DNA from: Harmothoe impar
Taxonomy: Eukaryota; Annelida; Polychaeta; Phyllodocida; Polynoidae
DNA: 64,000 nucleotides
Reading direction: 5' to 3'
Assembly: GCA_947462335.1 (NCBI GenBank)
Contig: OX381704.1
Span: 26,869,955 to 26,933,954, forward strand
The translations under genes were made by a program, and so were the position numbers. Within the stretch, counting starts at the first letter, position 1. Each line of letters opens with the position of its first letter. The notes under the pieces are model-generated. The model made no database searches, had not been told where the DNA came from, and saw only the letters and a list, made by a program, of their open reading frames with translations. Shown here piece after piece: positions 44,501 through 55,088 of this stretch.

Positions 44501-47500
44501 TCATCATGCATACTTTGAAAAGAAAAATACCCTAATAAGAAAAGTCATTGGAGAAATTCCTGCAATTACGGTTTATATATCCCGACTTACAAGAGTGCTT
44601 CACTAATGGCATGCAATGTGTGAGGTGAAACTACAAAAGCAAAACTTGGATACGACACAACACCAGTATGACAACACTCATGAGATTAGAAAACAAACTG
44701 GGGGATACAACAATGAGGTAATTAATATAAATACAAGTACATGAAACCGACGCATTAAAGACGATTTAGATGCATATCTAAATGGACACATACTCAAGGA
44801 TCCACATGTTCAAGGTTTGTCTGAGCAGGTAATACCTCATAATATATGGCCATGCTCCACGCAATACAGCACAGACATGTATTACCGGTACATACCGTAG
44901 TCATAATATAGAACCAATAATCTATTCATGTATGAATACTCTTCCATACACGTAGTCAACATACCAAAAAACACCAATACAAGCGATTTATTACCGTGTT
45001 TTTATAATTCTCAAATTACATGACAATCAATTCCATTTTCTACCAGAAATTGAAGCTTAGATTCTGAAGAAATCGGTTTTCCGCATCTTCAAAACCAGAA
45101 CCCAGACACCTCAAATTTCCTATTACAACAGTAACTCCCAGTCACTTAAAATCGTGTACTTGACCACAGAGCAACTGTTATAAACTGTAACTTTGAGACC
45201 AAACGATAGGGCAGCCAGGTTTTACTATGGATAAACTATTATATACGAACAACCCCCAGGCATTCATAGAAACATGCAGCAGCCAGTACAACCTTCTACT
45301 AACCAGCCTGTCTTCCCTTATTCAGATTTACTATAAGTTAGGATAACAGATACTGACCAGTTGATGAGATCTTGTAGGGTTAGCTTGTACGGGTCAGCTG
45401 GACGCACCATGTCAAATATCTCGTCCTTGACGTCATGGAATGATACCGGCTCCTGGCCATGCACCTTCATCTGTTCTTGAATCGCCTATGGAAAAATCAT
45501 TTTGGACTTATAGTCTTGTAGAGCGGAACTATTGTTTTAGTGGCGTAGGTACTTTCACAATCATATATTTCAATAAAATATTTAAACTGTTTGATACATA
45601 CTGAATATAGCTTGATCCTTTGCCATTAATAATGCGATGTTTACAGAGATTAAAAAAAACACGAAAGTTAAAAGATATTTTGAGGTATGCTTACCCTAAA
45701 GAAAAAGTTGAGGTCAAAGACATTAAGAAAGCCCTTGTTCTGCACATCCAGTAAGCGGAAGAGGTATTGAAGTGCTTGAGGCTCCTTCCGGTTCTCTAAG
45801 GCCAGCACAAAGTCTAGGTATGTCTTGTAGTCCTGTAATGAAAATTTATATGTTTATTGATCAATTTATTATTGGTATAATAAATTGATCTCTCTATAAA
45901 ATTTATATGAGTTTTGGATTTTTTGGAAAAGGTGAGAAGGGAGAGTTGAGCGGGGAAAGGTGAGATGGTTGAGATGGAAGAGGTGAGAGGAAGGAGGTGA
46001 GATGGAAGAGTTGAAGCGGGAGAGCTGAGCCAGGTGGGGGGGGGGGGGGGTGAAAAGTGAGACGACAGGGCTAAGAGGGAAGGGTTGAGAGGGAACAGCT
46101 AAGAGGGAACAGCTGAGAGGGGCACAGCGTAAGGGTGGATGTTTGACAAAACTGTCTCTCTCGTCATCTTTCGTGAGAGGTGGGACATTGCGGTCCATAG
46201 AACAGTGCTGGACAATGGTCGCGAGAGCATTAATAATGCCGCCAATGTATTAATTATATTTTAATTGCATGTCTCCAATTCATCAATTCTTATCACAGAT
46301 ATTAAACCAAATAGTACAGTATGCTACAAATATATTTCCAAGCGCTCGAACAATTTGGATTAAAAGATAGACCTTCATTCAATATACGCAAGTAAAACAC
46401 TAACCATTTCACCATCATATGTTAAACATTCTTGGAACACTCTGTCAAGGAACACTTCTGTCAAGGTCCCAGTGCCATACCTGAAAATTAGATTTTATCA
46501 AGACTAAATTTGATTTGTTTTTACATCCTGCAATACTACATATATGTGTCCAAGTACCTGGTAGTCACTAATTTAAGGCCAAGTGTACAAATGCGTACAC
46601 ACCTGTAATCGGATAGGTTTTGTAATATCTTTAATTGATCTCTTCCGCGTCTCGGAAAAATGTGTCCCCATTTCTAATAAGAAGTTCCATATCATAAACA
46701 TTCCATTAAAATTCAGAGTGGTACGATGCGGTTGACGACCCACTGGTTTCTCCCAACACTACAGTACTAACCACCTTGATGATAACAAATAGAGGGAAGC
46801 AAAGAACGAAAGCATTTTTTGTATACATATATTGGGATTTAATTGACTACTTTCTTCTTATTTTTTTTACCTGGCTAGCTCATCCTTGCTGAGCATGCCG
46901 TTATGGTCCTTGTCGAGGTTAAGGTACTGTCCATACACACGTAGTGCGGACGGCGCAGAGAACCAGTTGGACTCCTGCATGTCTTTAGACAACTCCTCAT
47001 CACGCAGCTGTAGGGTATCAAGGACACAACGTGATAGACATACATTATATTGCAGCGTGTAAGTGTACTACATTGGTAAACCTTTAGGCCAGTAATCTAG
47101 TCAATCTATCATAAGCCTAGAAACCTCCTCTATTTAAGTCGCTACCATGGATGATGCGACGGTAGTGGTATATTATCTTATTATTTTCCAACATTTGTTT
47201 CTACAATTATTATTTCTAATATACAGCAGTCCAACATTTTAGCACTCCAATGCACTATATGGATATATATCTAAAACTGGACATCGACATCCATGTAACA
47301 GAATCCTTCTAACAGAAAGCTATATTTAGTAGAAGTAGAAATCCATGAATATCTATAATGAAGGAAGACACCATGTTCATGCCTATGAATATGTCTGTGT
47401 GTATGTTCATTTCAAAATTTAAGATTGCAACCATTCATTGAATGCCACCATGCTTTCAATGTAATCTCGAATTACAGTTGCAGTAATTTGATACTAATAA

Positions 47501-50500
47501 AAAAAAAATCTATTCTATTTCTTTTTCATGAACAGGTGGCATCCCATAGATTCAAGATGGCTTAAAAAAATTAATGCAACTACATTTCAAGATTGCATTT
47601 AAAGCATTGTGGCTTTCAATGAATGGTGGCCATCCTAAACCTATGGGGTGCCAACTGTGTTTGAAAAAGGTATCAAATAGGATATGGACTAACCAGTTAT
47701 TACGACTATTGATCGACAGGGGGTAGTACCAGCTCTCCCGCCAATGTCCATATTGAATGTCCCGATGCTTGAAATGCAATCTTGACTTGTAGTTGCATTA
47801 ATTTGATAAAAAAAAAATCCTATTTGATTTTTCCTTCATTCAACCCATTCAAGATGGCTACAATTTACTAAATGCCACAATGCTTTCAGTGCAATGAAAA
47901 ATTGTAGTTGCATTAATTTGATATCTATTATAAGAAAATGTCTATTTGATACCTTTTTCAAACACAGTTGGCACCCCATAGGTTTAGGATGGCCACCATT
48001 CATTGAATGCCACAATGCTTTAAATGCAATCTTGAAATGTAGTTGCATTAATTTTATACTGTTAACAAAATCCAATTTAATTGTTTTTTTCATGAAGAGT
48101 TGGCACCCCATAGGTTCAAGATGGCCACCAGTCATTGAATGCCATAATGCTTAAATGCAATCTTGGATTGCAGTTGAATTAATTTGATTCTAAACAAAAA
48201 CTTTCTTTTTTTTCTTTCATGAACAGTTGGCACCCCATACATTCAAGGTGGTTACCAGTCATTGCATGCCACAATGCTTTAAGTGCAATCACAAATTGTA
48301 GTTGCATTAATCTGATACTAATAAAAAAAACTAATTCTATTCTTTTTTTTTAATTCATGAACAGTTGGCACCCCATATATTTAAGATGACTACCATTCAT
48401 TGAATGCCCCGATGCTTGAAATGCAATCTCGAATTGTAGTTGCATCAATTTACTGCTAATAAAAAACAAATTCTTATCGATTTTTCTTTCATGAATAGTT
48501 GGCACCCCATAAGGTGGCTACCATTCATATTAATGCAAATACAATGCTTTAAGTGCTATCACAAATTGTAGTGACATTAATCTGATACTAAAAAAAAAAA
48601 TTCTATTTGATTTTTCTTTCATGAACAGTTGGCACCCCATAAATTGAAAATGCACCCAGCACCCAGGTCAACAGCCATATACGGACAAGTGTACCTCCCC
48701 TGCCTGTTCTCCTTCAATGCAGAGTGAAGAGGGTGGGAGGGGGTGACCATCAACAGTGCATAAACACTTTGATTGGATGACAATGCAGTTTTTATATTAC
48801 AACCCTAAATTTGTGCAGCGAAAATCATCAAGAAATACTAAGTATTTTTTCCAAAGAATAGCTTTTCTAGAATGGCTCGATACTCAGAAATCCTACTGCG
48901 AATAAAAAAAAGTCAAATTCTGATTCTAAACACCTGAAAAGTGAGAAATGCTGGCGTTCACGGTTTATGTAGGAAATGTACTAAAAACACCAAAAATATG
49001 CAACAAAACCCTAATTTTCTCAAAAACTGTTCAGTAGGATTTTTTCTAACTGAGGTTCCAGTGTTTTCTACCCTCATATTACACATTGGCATAGAGAATA
49101 TAATGACACCTAGTCAGGATTTTGCGCTAGAAGCAATCTGTGAGGCAAAAAACAGCCAAAATGAGCCACTGGTCTGAAGTATAAAACTGGGCATCGATCA
49201 CTATAGAGCTACAAAGAGAGAGAATCGATGTCCAGTAATAAATAAATCAGTCATACCTCTAGTAAGTCATCCAGGAAGCCACATGCTAGGATATCTTGGA
49301 TCTTGATTTTCCCCGTACGTAGAGGGTCCAGGAAGAAGAAGAACTTCCTAACAGCTGTACACACATAAAACGAGTAGAAGGACTTCTCTAAACCGTCCAA
49401 CTGTTCAGAGAAAATGGAATATAAGAAACTGATATTACTGGGTAGTTCAAAGTATAAAATGAATGCTAAGAGTTAATAGATCCAATATACCGGTACCGGT
49501 AAAATAGCTTTATTCAGTTTGTTCAATTCATTATTTAGCACACAGAATAAGAACCATAAACTCTATTATGACCAGTATCGTACAGTATCATTATGATCGC
49601 AGTTTTCAAAACAGCAACAGCTTCCTCCGCGTGTTTTTTGTATGAGTGAATAGTAGAAACTAACCTGTGGCAAGGTTGGTATGAGTTCCAATATGTAATT
49701 CTCCAAATCCTGCAACATCATACAAAAACCGTGACAATGTGAATATTATGTTACACAATATATGAAACCCATATACCGGTAATTAGTACTCGTACTGAAC
49801 AAACAAGTACATTTCAAAGATATTATAATATTCTAAACTTTTATTTAAAAAAATCTAGCGTGTGATCCTAATCACAAAAGACTCAGCGCAGGTATCTGTA
49901 GTGTGCTGTCTGTAGTGTGCTGTCTGTAGTGTGCTGGCGGTAGTGTGCTGGCTGTAGTGTGCTGGCTGTAGTGTGCTGGCTGTAGTGTGGTGTCTATATT
50001 GTGCATGCCTGTAGTGTGCTGTCTATAGTGTGCTGTCTGTAGTGTGCTGTCTGTAGTGTGCTGTCTGTAGTGTCCTGTCTGTAGTGTGCTGGCTGTAGTG
50101 TGCCCCACCCTTAACCTCAACTACACCCCAAACCCCAACCCTATCCCCCCCCCCCCACATCGATTTTATGTCCACAGATGGCAAACTGGTCTGACAAAAA
50201 ACGTCTCACCTACCCAGAATTCTGATTCCCCATAGGTTTAACACTAAATGCCGAAATCGACAAAATGTCTACACCAGTACATTCATGTTTGTCTACAGTG
50301 AGGAAAAAATTATGTTTTTTGGCAAGGTCTAGTTTAGCAATTTTTTTCAGGGGATTCCAGTAGGGGTAGAAGAATGTTTTTTGGATCCCTGGGTAGGAAA
50401 ACACTTCAATTATCAGATTACGTGTACTTTTGATTGTTTGGCCTAATGTTTCTATGAAAGATTTGGAAAATGAAAAAAATATAATTTCCCCTGAAAAACG

Positions 50501-53500
50501 TCTCACAGAGGCGTCGCATAAGACTCTGGGAGCATGGCTCCCTGAGTCAATTACATGAAAGATATGAATTGTGAAGAATGTCTTAAATAGACCTGAAGAA
50601 GAGTACCGGGTACTTACAGATTCTTTGAGGTAGCCTTGTCCGGCCACGTCATACAGAGACAGGCCGATCCTGGTTTGATGAAGCCACACTTTCCTCATCA
50701 CGTAATTAAAGAACTGCATGATGGAGATTCTTCCGTATGGGTCGTTTTGTAAAAGTTTGCTGAACACAGACGGCTTGAAGAATGGCCTGTGGTAAAAGCA
50801 GTGGATCAGCCTTTAGTAAACAAGTTCAATGGGTGTGTATGGTGGAGGGGTAATTGCATTGCTGTTTTGTTTTCATGAAAATGTAGATTCCTTATGTAAA
50901 TTGCCATGTCGCTGGCAGTCTCTAGGGCCTAGGCCGGCTGGTTGGTTGTGGCAGCACCCACTGATAAGAGCTGATAGGCTGGGTACAAGCTTGTGCATGG
51001 AAGTCATTGTTACCCAGGGTCAAGGTACCAGCCAGTGTGTCTTAATAGTGATGATAACCGCACCCAGCGAAATTTTAAATGGCGGACACATTTGGTATGA
51101 GTCTACCGCCCTATATGAATACTCACTTGCACTTGGGACCAGCCTCCGCAGCCACCTTGGTGAAGTCTTCATAGTTGATCATCTGTTCGTCGCCAACCAG
51201 CGGCGGGGTATGGTGCTTGTCCAGCAGAAACCATAAACTCTGAGAGACCAACCAATTTCATTATCAAACATTTCAAACATTTCTGCCACAAATCATTTCA
51301 TCGGAGGTCCTATCATACATATTTTTTGAACGATAAAACCCAGTTTTACAACTGTTTTTAGTTTTGCTTCATTTCCCTGCAGAGGTTGAAGTGTTATATA
51401 GTAATACGCTGATATATGGTACCGGTAATATGAAATCGACTGTCGTTAAAAGTTTTTCACTTATAAAAGTCAAATAAATAATATGCAATCAAGATGTTGA
51501 AATTGCACATGTCCACGCCATACATGTACGGATATTTCAAACATATTACCTGGAGTTCATCGTTGTCAAGGAGTTCTCTGCTACGTCTCTGCAGAAATAC
51601 GGCCCTGTTATGCAAGATAAACATGTTGTATGCATATTTCAGAGTACACAGCGTTGTATGTTGTATGCATATTTCATAAAGTACACAGCGGCAAAGTAAT
51701 ATAGAAATGACCCATTATATATTGATATGAAATCGGCATAATCTTTTAACACCCATGATTGGCATGAAGTGAAGGTATGTCTACCTTGATTCTTCTCGCA
51801 ATTTCAATCGTAAAAATTCCTCCTCGGATGGCAACTGAAAGAAAAGGGTAGAAGTCTTCTATGAATTGAAAATACGAAATGTAGGTTATACATGAGACTT
51901 TTGGGTACGGTGCCATATAAAAATCTGACATACTAAGACATACCCGGTATGCATTATACTATGAATACCGGCATACACATCTACAATCATCTAAAAATAT
52001 ATAGACAAAACTCCACGCCATTGACATACATGCACATCATACTTCACGAGTTGAAGCTGGGTCATATCACACGATGCCAAAGGCTGAGTGTGATATCACC
52101 CAGCTTCAACGAGTGATATATGATGTACATATATGTTAATAAGTGGGGTTTTGTGTTTATTACATGGCCCTACAGTCTTTAGATGAAGAAAATCAACAAA
52201 TTTGGAGGCCATGGAGTATGGCTACACCGTACTCCATGGGGGTATGGAGTATGGAGCTCCCATAGGCTTAGCATAGAGAAGGCCGTACCACCATGTAATA
52301 AAATCACCGGTAGGTTGACCCTAGACTTAACATTTATTTTATCTTACAGAACAATCAGGATAGTGCTCTGAATCAAAAGACAGTCTTACCTTAAAATAAA
52401 ACTTTGGTATTGCTTTGTACGTTTTGTCAATTGTAGTTTTAGGTCCCTTCCAATCATCATATAACTTTGTAAATATTTCCATCTCTTCATCTTTTATTTC
52501 TTCTTGGTCTCTTTGTGCTGAAATCAAAGGTGGAACCAAGAAGCCTGTAATTAAAATATACCTATGCAATGGCTATACAATTAACCATTCGCCTGATTAG
52601 GGTTGATATTTCTTTTTAATTCATAGTACCTGGTATCAATACGGTATTCGATTTAATTTAATTTCATCTTAATATGGGAGATTCTACATCTCTTCAGTCT
52701 TATGATGGATATTGGTCAAGCTTGCTGAAGTAAGGGACATTTATTCATTTCAGTGTTAGCTGTTTAATTTTGATGTGTGTGTGTGGGGGGGGGGGGGCGG
52801 GGCGTATAGAGGGACTTGGGGGGGGGGGGGGTCAACCAAGGGAGTGCTCTTTATTTTTAACAACAAGGGGGGGGGGTAGATTAAGTATCATCTCTCACTG
52901 GCTGCGCTCACTGGCTGCTCTGTTCGGGAGAGGATCGGACGAGTACACAGAGCTGCCTATAGAGGCTGGGGGGGGGGGGGGGGGGGGGTCGACCCCTTGA
53001 CCGGGGGAGGGGTGAAAAATGTCAACCCCAATTTTCACCTGTTGTGAGCCCCCCCCCCCCCTGTTAAAAAAAGGGGCCAAAATTAGTTTACAGACTATAG
53101 TCCATTTGACTAGAGTCTAGACAGGTGAGCCCTCACAATTAGATCTACTAATTTACTAATTATACTGGTAGACAGGTAGGCCCTAGTGAGTAGCCTAGTC
53201 CTATAAAAAATTAAAATATAGCTGGCACACTACAGTCTACACTGTACAGTGACTCACTGTGTTATTGTATGTCAATGACACTGAGTGACATAGTCACCGA
53301 TGTCGACCGATGTCGACTAAGGGAGCACCTGTCAGAATCTTGCGAGCATTAGTTTTGGGCACGTTCAACTATGAGTGACACTGTCCATGACGAGAAATTC
53401 CTTGAGTGGCAAGTAATAACCTCCAGTACATGTACTATTTTTTTTAAGACGGTCCTCAGAAAAAAGGGGGGGAAATCTCAGCTGTTGATGGTGAATCACA

Positions 53501-54552
53501 CTGACAATTCAATTCAATTTTGTTTATTCACATCCTCATGAGAGGTAAAGGAAAGAAAGTAAGAGAGAAAATCAGTTTCAGCCGATAGTTACAATGGCAT
53601 CACTGATGTACAAAGTTATGGTACAAAGTTATGAGGTTTACAATACACTCTATGTTCTGCGTAGATCTACATGATAGACACTAATAGTCTGCGAACTCTA
53701 TATTTGACTAGGTAAAATTAATGGAACTGGCAAGTTATTAGCCATACAACAATCCATCTTTTGATCAGGTAGTAAAGGCCAGGTACATCTGGCAGCACCA
53801 ATAAATATATAGAGATTCTCTGTCTTTTTCAGCACCAATGAGCACCAGGTTGACTAGTAAGGGTGCAAAGACAATGTGATACAATGAGAACAAAGAGATA
53901 ATAATTAAGAGATAATAGCACCACTCTTATTAATTAATTAACCAGGATTGGCAGAGCTTTAATTTAGTGCAGTCTTCTTATGCTTAGATCTTTTAATCTT
54001 AGACCTGTCTTTTTTCGCAAGTGGTATCCTTTTTGTGGGTTTAAATTTTTCCATAACTGTAGCACAAAATTTTGATAGGTTACTTAGGACAATGGGGTTT
54101 TTGTTATTAAAGAGATTTGCCATGGTTACAGTGCTTGGGCGGGATGGTATATTGTTGGCGAGGAGAATCGATCGGTCATGATCGAAGGCGCTGCAGTGAA
54201 AGATGTAATGAAATTCATCTCCTATGTCACCACTCTTACATAAAGTGCACTTTCTCTCTGAATGCTCTACTCTGGTATACCTTCCTGTAACGATTGGGAG
54301 ACTGTGGTTCCCGCACCTGAATCTGCTCAGGCATGTTCTATTTTTGGCATTAAGATTGACTATATATGTGTCAAGGTTTAGCTCATTTTTAAAGATTCTG
54401 TAGTTATAACACTGACAGCGACACTCAGGTCAGGGACTCACTCGATTCGACTCACTGACTGAGTCTGTGACTTGGACTGGTTCAATTTCAGACTTACGTT
54501 TCCTCTCTACAAAATGCCGGAGCGAATTTTTCCAATCCAAAGACTTCGACAT
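41410..54552 (-). CDS. PPP2R3C: PPP2R3C, PP2A B'' gamma regulatory subunit, complete
   Basis: This is the EF-hand regulatory subunit (G5PR) of protein phosphatase 2A; the family acts on PP2A and PP5 and in centrosome/MCM3AP complexes. Coding exons 1-12 are 54498-54552, 52390-52517, 51785-51834, 51550-51604, 51127-51239, 50618-50786, 49665-49709, 49257-49400, 46871-47007, 46405-46480, 45695-45832 and 45358-45485. The last exon is either 43925-44042 or 41410-41521. All phases agree, giving 451 or 449 residues (human 453). Diagnostic stretches are RISIMQFFNYVMRKVWLHQT, SLYDVAGQGYLKES, YSFYVCTAVRKFFFFLDPLR, the EF-hand loop DKDHNGMLSKDE, and DYKTYLDFVLALENRKEP. The ATG at 54552 opens a short variable N-terminus. 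The gene is head to head with DUS4L. Confidence 0.96.
42013..42456. mobile_element. Nested TIR elements between the two last exons of PPP2R3C
   Basis: CTGTAAATTCCACTGTATAA (from about 42049) is inverted as TTATACGCGGATTTACAG (to about 42454). Inside, ACAGGGTTATGCC (from 42183) pairs with GGCATAACCCTGT (to 42279). A 21-bp direct repeat, TAGGTTAATGAATACATAAC plus G, occurs at 42013 and again at 42285 with one mismatch. The layers suggest at least two insertions. Confidence 0.65.
43630..43635 (-). terminator. Poly(A) signal for PPP2R3C exon 13a
   Basis: AATAAA on the - strand, downstream of the proximal stop codon. This is the sequence motif only. Confidence 0.55.
43925..44042 (-). CDS. PPP2R3C: PPP2R3C alternative last exon, proximal (13a)
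   Basis: CAG acceptor, then T completing the split codon from exon 12 (TG/T). The core is QGDLVVSILVDLNGFWTYEN followed by REVLVAD, with tail VKDGSEALHK and TGA. Of the 29 core residues it shares 22 with the distal copy. AATAAA on - lies at 43635-43630, about 290 nt after the stop. Confidence 0.9.
45915..46180 (-). repeat. Purine/pyrimidine-skewed degenerate minisatellite
   Basis: The + strand is almost pure purine, with GAGATGGAAGAG and GAGAGGGAACAGCT units and a G14 run near 46037. It lies in the PPP2R3C intron between exons 10 and 11. The reading frame across it is low-complexity. Confidence 0.8.
47222..49243 (+). mobile_element. Satellite-carrying TIR element, copy 2 (PPP2R3C intron)
   Basis: The closely similar partner of 21561-23358, with end motifs at 47276-47287 and 49225-49236. 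It contains one extra feature: about 47570-47682 is a satellite unit in inverted orientation, followed by about 75 bp of unrelated sequence bounded by ATATGGAC and GTCCATAT. Its right end lies only about ten bases from the exon 8 splice donor (49256-49251). Confidence 0.88.
49894..50105. repeat. 14-bp minisatellite
   Basis: About fifteen units of TAGTGTGCTGTCTG, some with GGC in place of GTC, in the PPP2R3C intron between exons 6 and 7. Open frames across it are repeat artefacts. Confidence 0.93.
50190..50547 (+). repeat. Possible relic of TIR element family B
   Basis: It is bounded by AACGTCTCACCTACCCAG on the left and CGTCTCACAGAG with GGCTCCCTGAGTCAAT on the right, like the right end of 62413-63312. 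The interior is not obviously shared. Confidence 0.4.
50922..51079 (-). repeat. Dispersed repeat family C, copy 2
   Basis: The reverse complement matches 28486-28643 over its whole length, with substitutions. It ends about 48 bases from PPP2R3C exon 5. Confidence 0.8.
52028..52133. repeat. Inverted repeat, 23-bp arms extended to ~45 bp
   Basis: GTTGAAGCTGGGTCATATCA at 52050 pairs with TGATATCACCCAGCTTCAAC ending at 52110 with one mismatch, with a 15-bp loop. The outer flanks (CACATCATACTTCAC / GTGATATATGATGTA) continue the symmetry imperfectly. It is a small MITE or hairpin in PPP2R3C intron 2. Confidence 0.8.
52780..53085. repeat. C/G-tract interspersed repeat D, cluster
   Basis: G11-G18 runs with GTCAACC, TTTAACAACAAGGGG and GGTCGACCCCTTGACCGG modules and a C14 run, as inverted pieces. 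It lies in PPP2R3C intron 1. Confidence 0.8.
53505..54415 (-). mobile_element. 5'-truncated LINE, 3' end with end of ORF2
   Basis: A frame without start runs on - from about 54409 to the TAA at 53961-53959, roughly 150 codons. It reads LSRFRCGNHSLPIVTGRYTR and then a CX2CX9HX4C cysteine-histidine knuckle (CTLC...EFHYIFHC). A basic tail (KKDRSKIKRSKHKK) follows. This is the typical C-terminus of non-LTR retrotransposon polyproteins in invertebrates. About 450 bp of 3' UTR follow, ending in AATTGAATTG repeats. It lies in PPP2R3C intron 1 in the same orientation as the gene. Confidence 0.85.
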
Positions 54553-55088
54553 CTTCACTGTTATATTGTCTTCCACATGAGTGTTTTAAAGTCAACAGAA
54601 AATGCTTCCTTGTCACCTCATTGCGAATAATTGTTTATATTTGCGCGGACTGCTGCGAGTCGATACTCGTCCTAGTCTCCGGAGCAAACACAGGCAAATC
54701 CATCCACGTCACTACGTTATGTTACTGGGAGCCAGAGTCTGCCGCACAGTAATTTCCCACAAGTACGATTTAATACGTGTGGGGGGCACTGACCAATGGC
54801 AGCGCTCGTACGTCCCATACTCTCCAATAGCGGCCTACGTGACAACGGTACGCGGCAGACGCTGGCTCCTAGTAACATAGCGTAGCGACGTGGAAAGATT
54901 TGCCATCGTTTGCTCTGGAGACTATACTCGTCCAGTAATTTGATGGTCCCCGCCGTTTTCCAAGAAACGGAAGAAACCAGCACAACGTGTTACAACGTTG
55001 TAACGGGTGCGTGTTTTACCCTGCACGTGGGACATCCGTTACATGCCGACAGGACAGCAAAACATCAAGAAATTTCAAAATTCTCTCT
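54553..55088. promoter_or_regulatory. Two-way promoter between PPP2R3C and DUS4L
   Basis: The two start codons are 536 bp apart and face outward. Almost half the interval is a MITE (54673-54924). The remaining DUS4L side has an ETS-like CGGAAG near 54968, a perfect 16-bp palindrome GTTACAACGTTGTAAC (54989-55004) and an E-box CACGTG (55024-55029). No TATA box is evident. Confidence 0.6.
54673..54924. mobile_element. Mutator-like MITE, copy 1, with 9-bp target duplication
   Basis: The 252-bp element runs from TAGTCTCCGGAGCAAAC to GTTTGCTCTGGAGACTA with about 60-70 bp of imperfect terminal inverted repeat, including CCACGTC and GTTACTGGGAGCC. TACTCGTCC flanks it on both sides (54664-54672 and 54925-54933). 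A 9-bp duplication is the Mutator hallmark. Confidence 0.92.

Noticed and set aside
45859..45890. 13-bp arm hairpin GATCAATTTATTA
   Set aside because: It is a short AT-rich palindrome, expected by chance in this composition.
49872..50120. His/Thr/Gln-rich reading frame
   Set aside because: It is a 14-bp minisatellite artefact.
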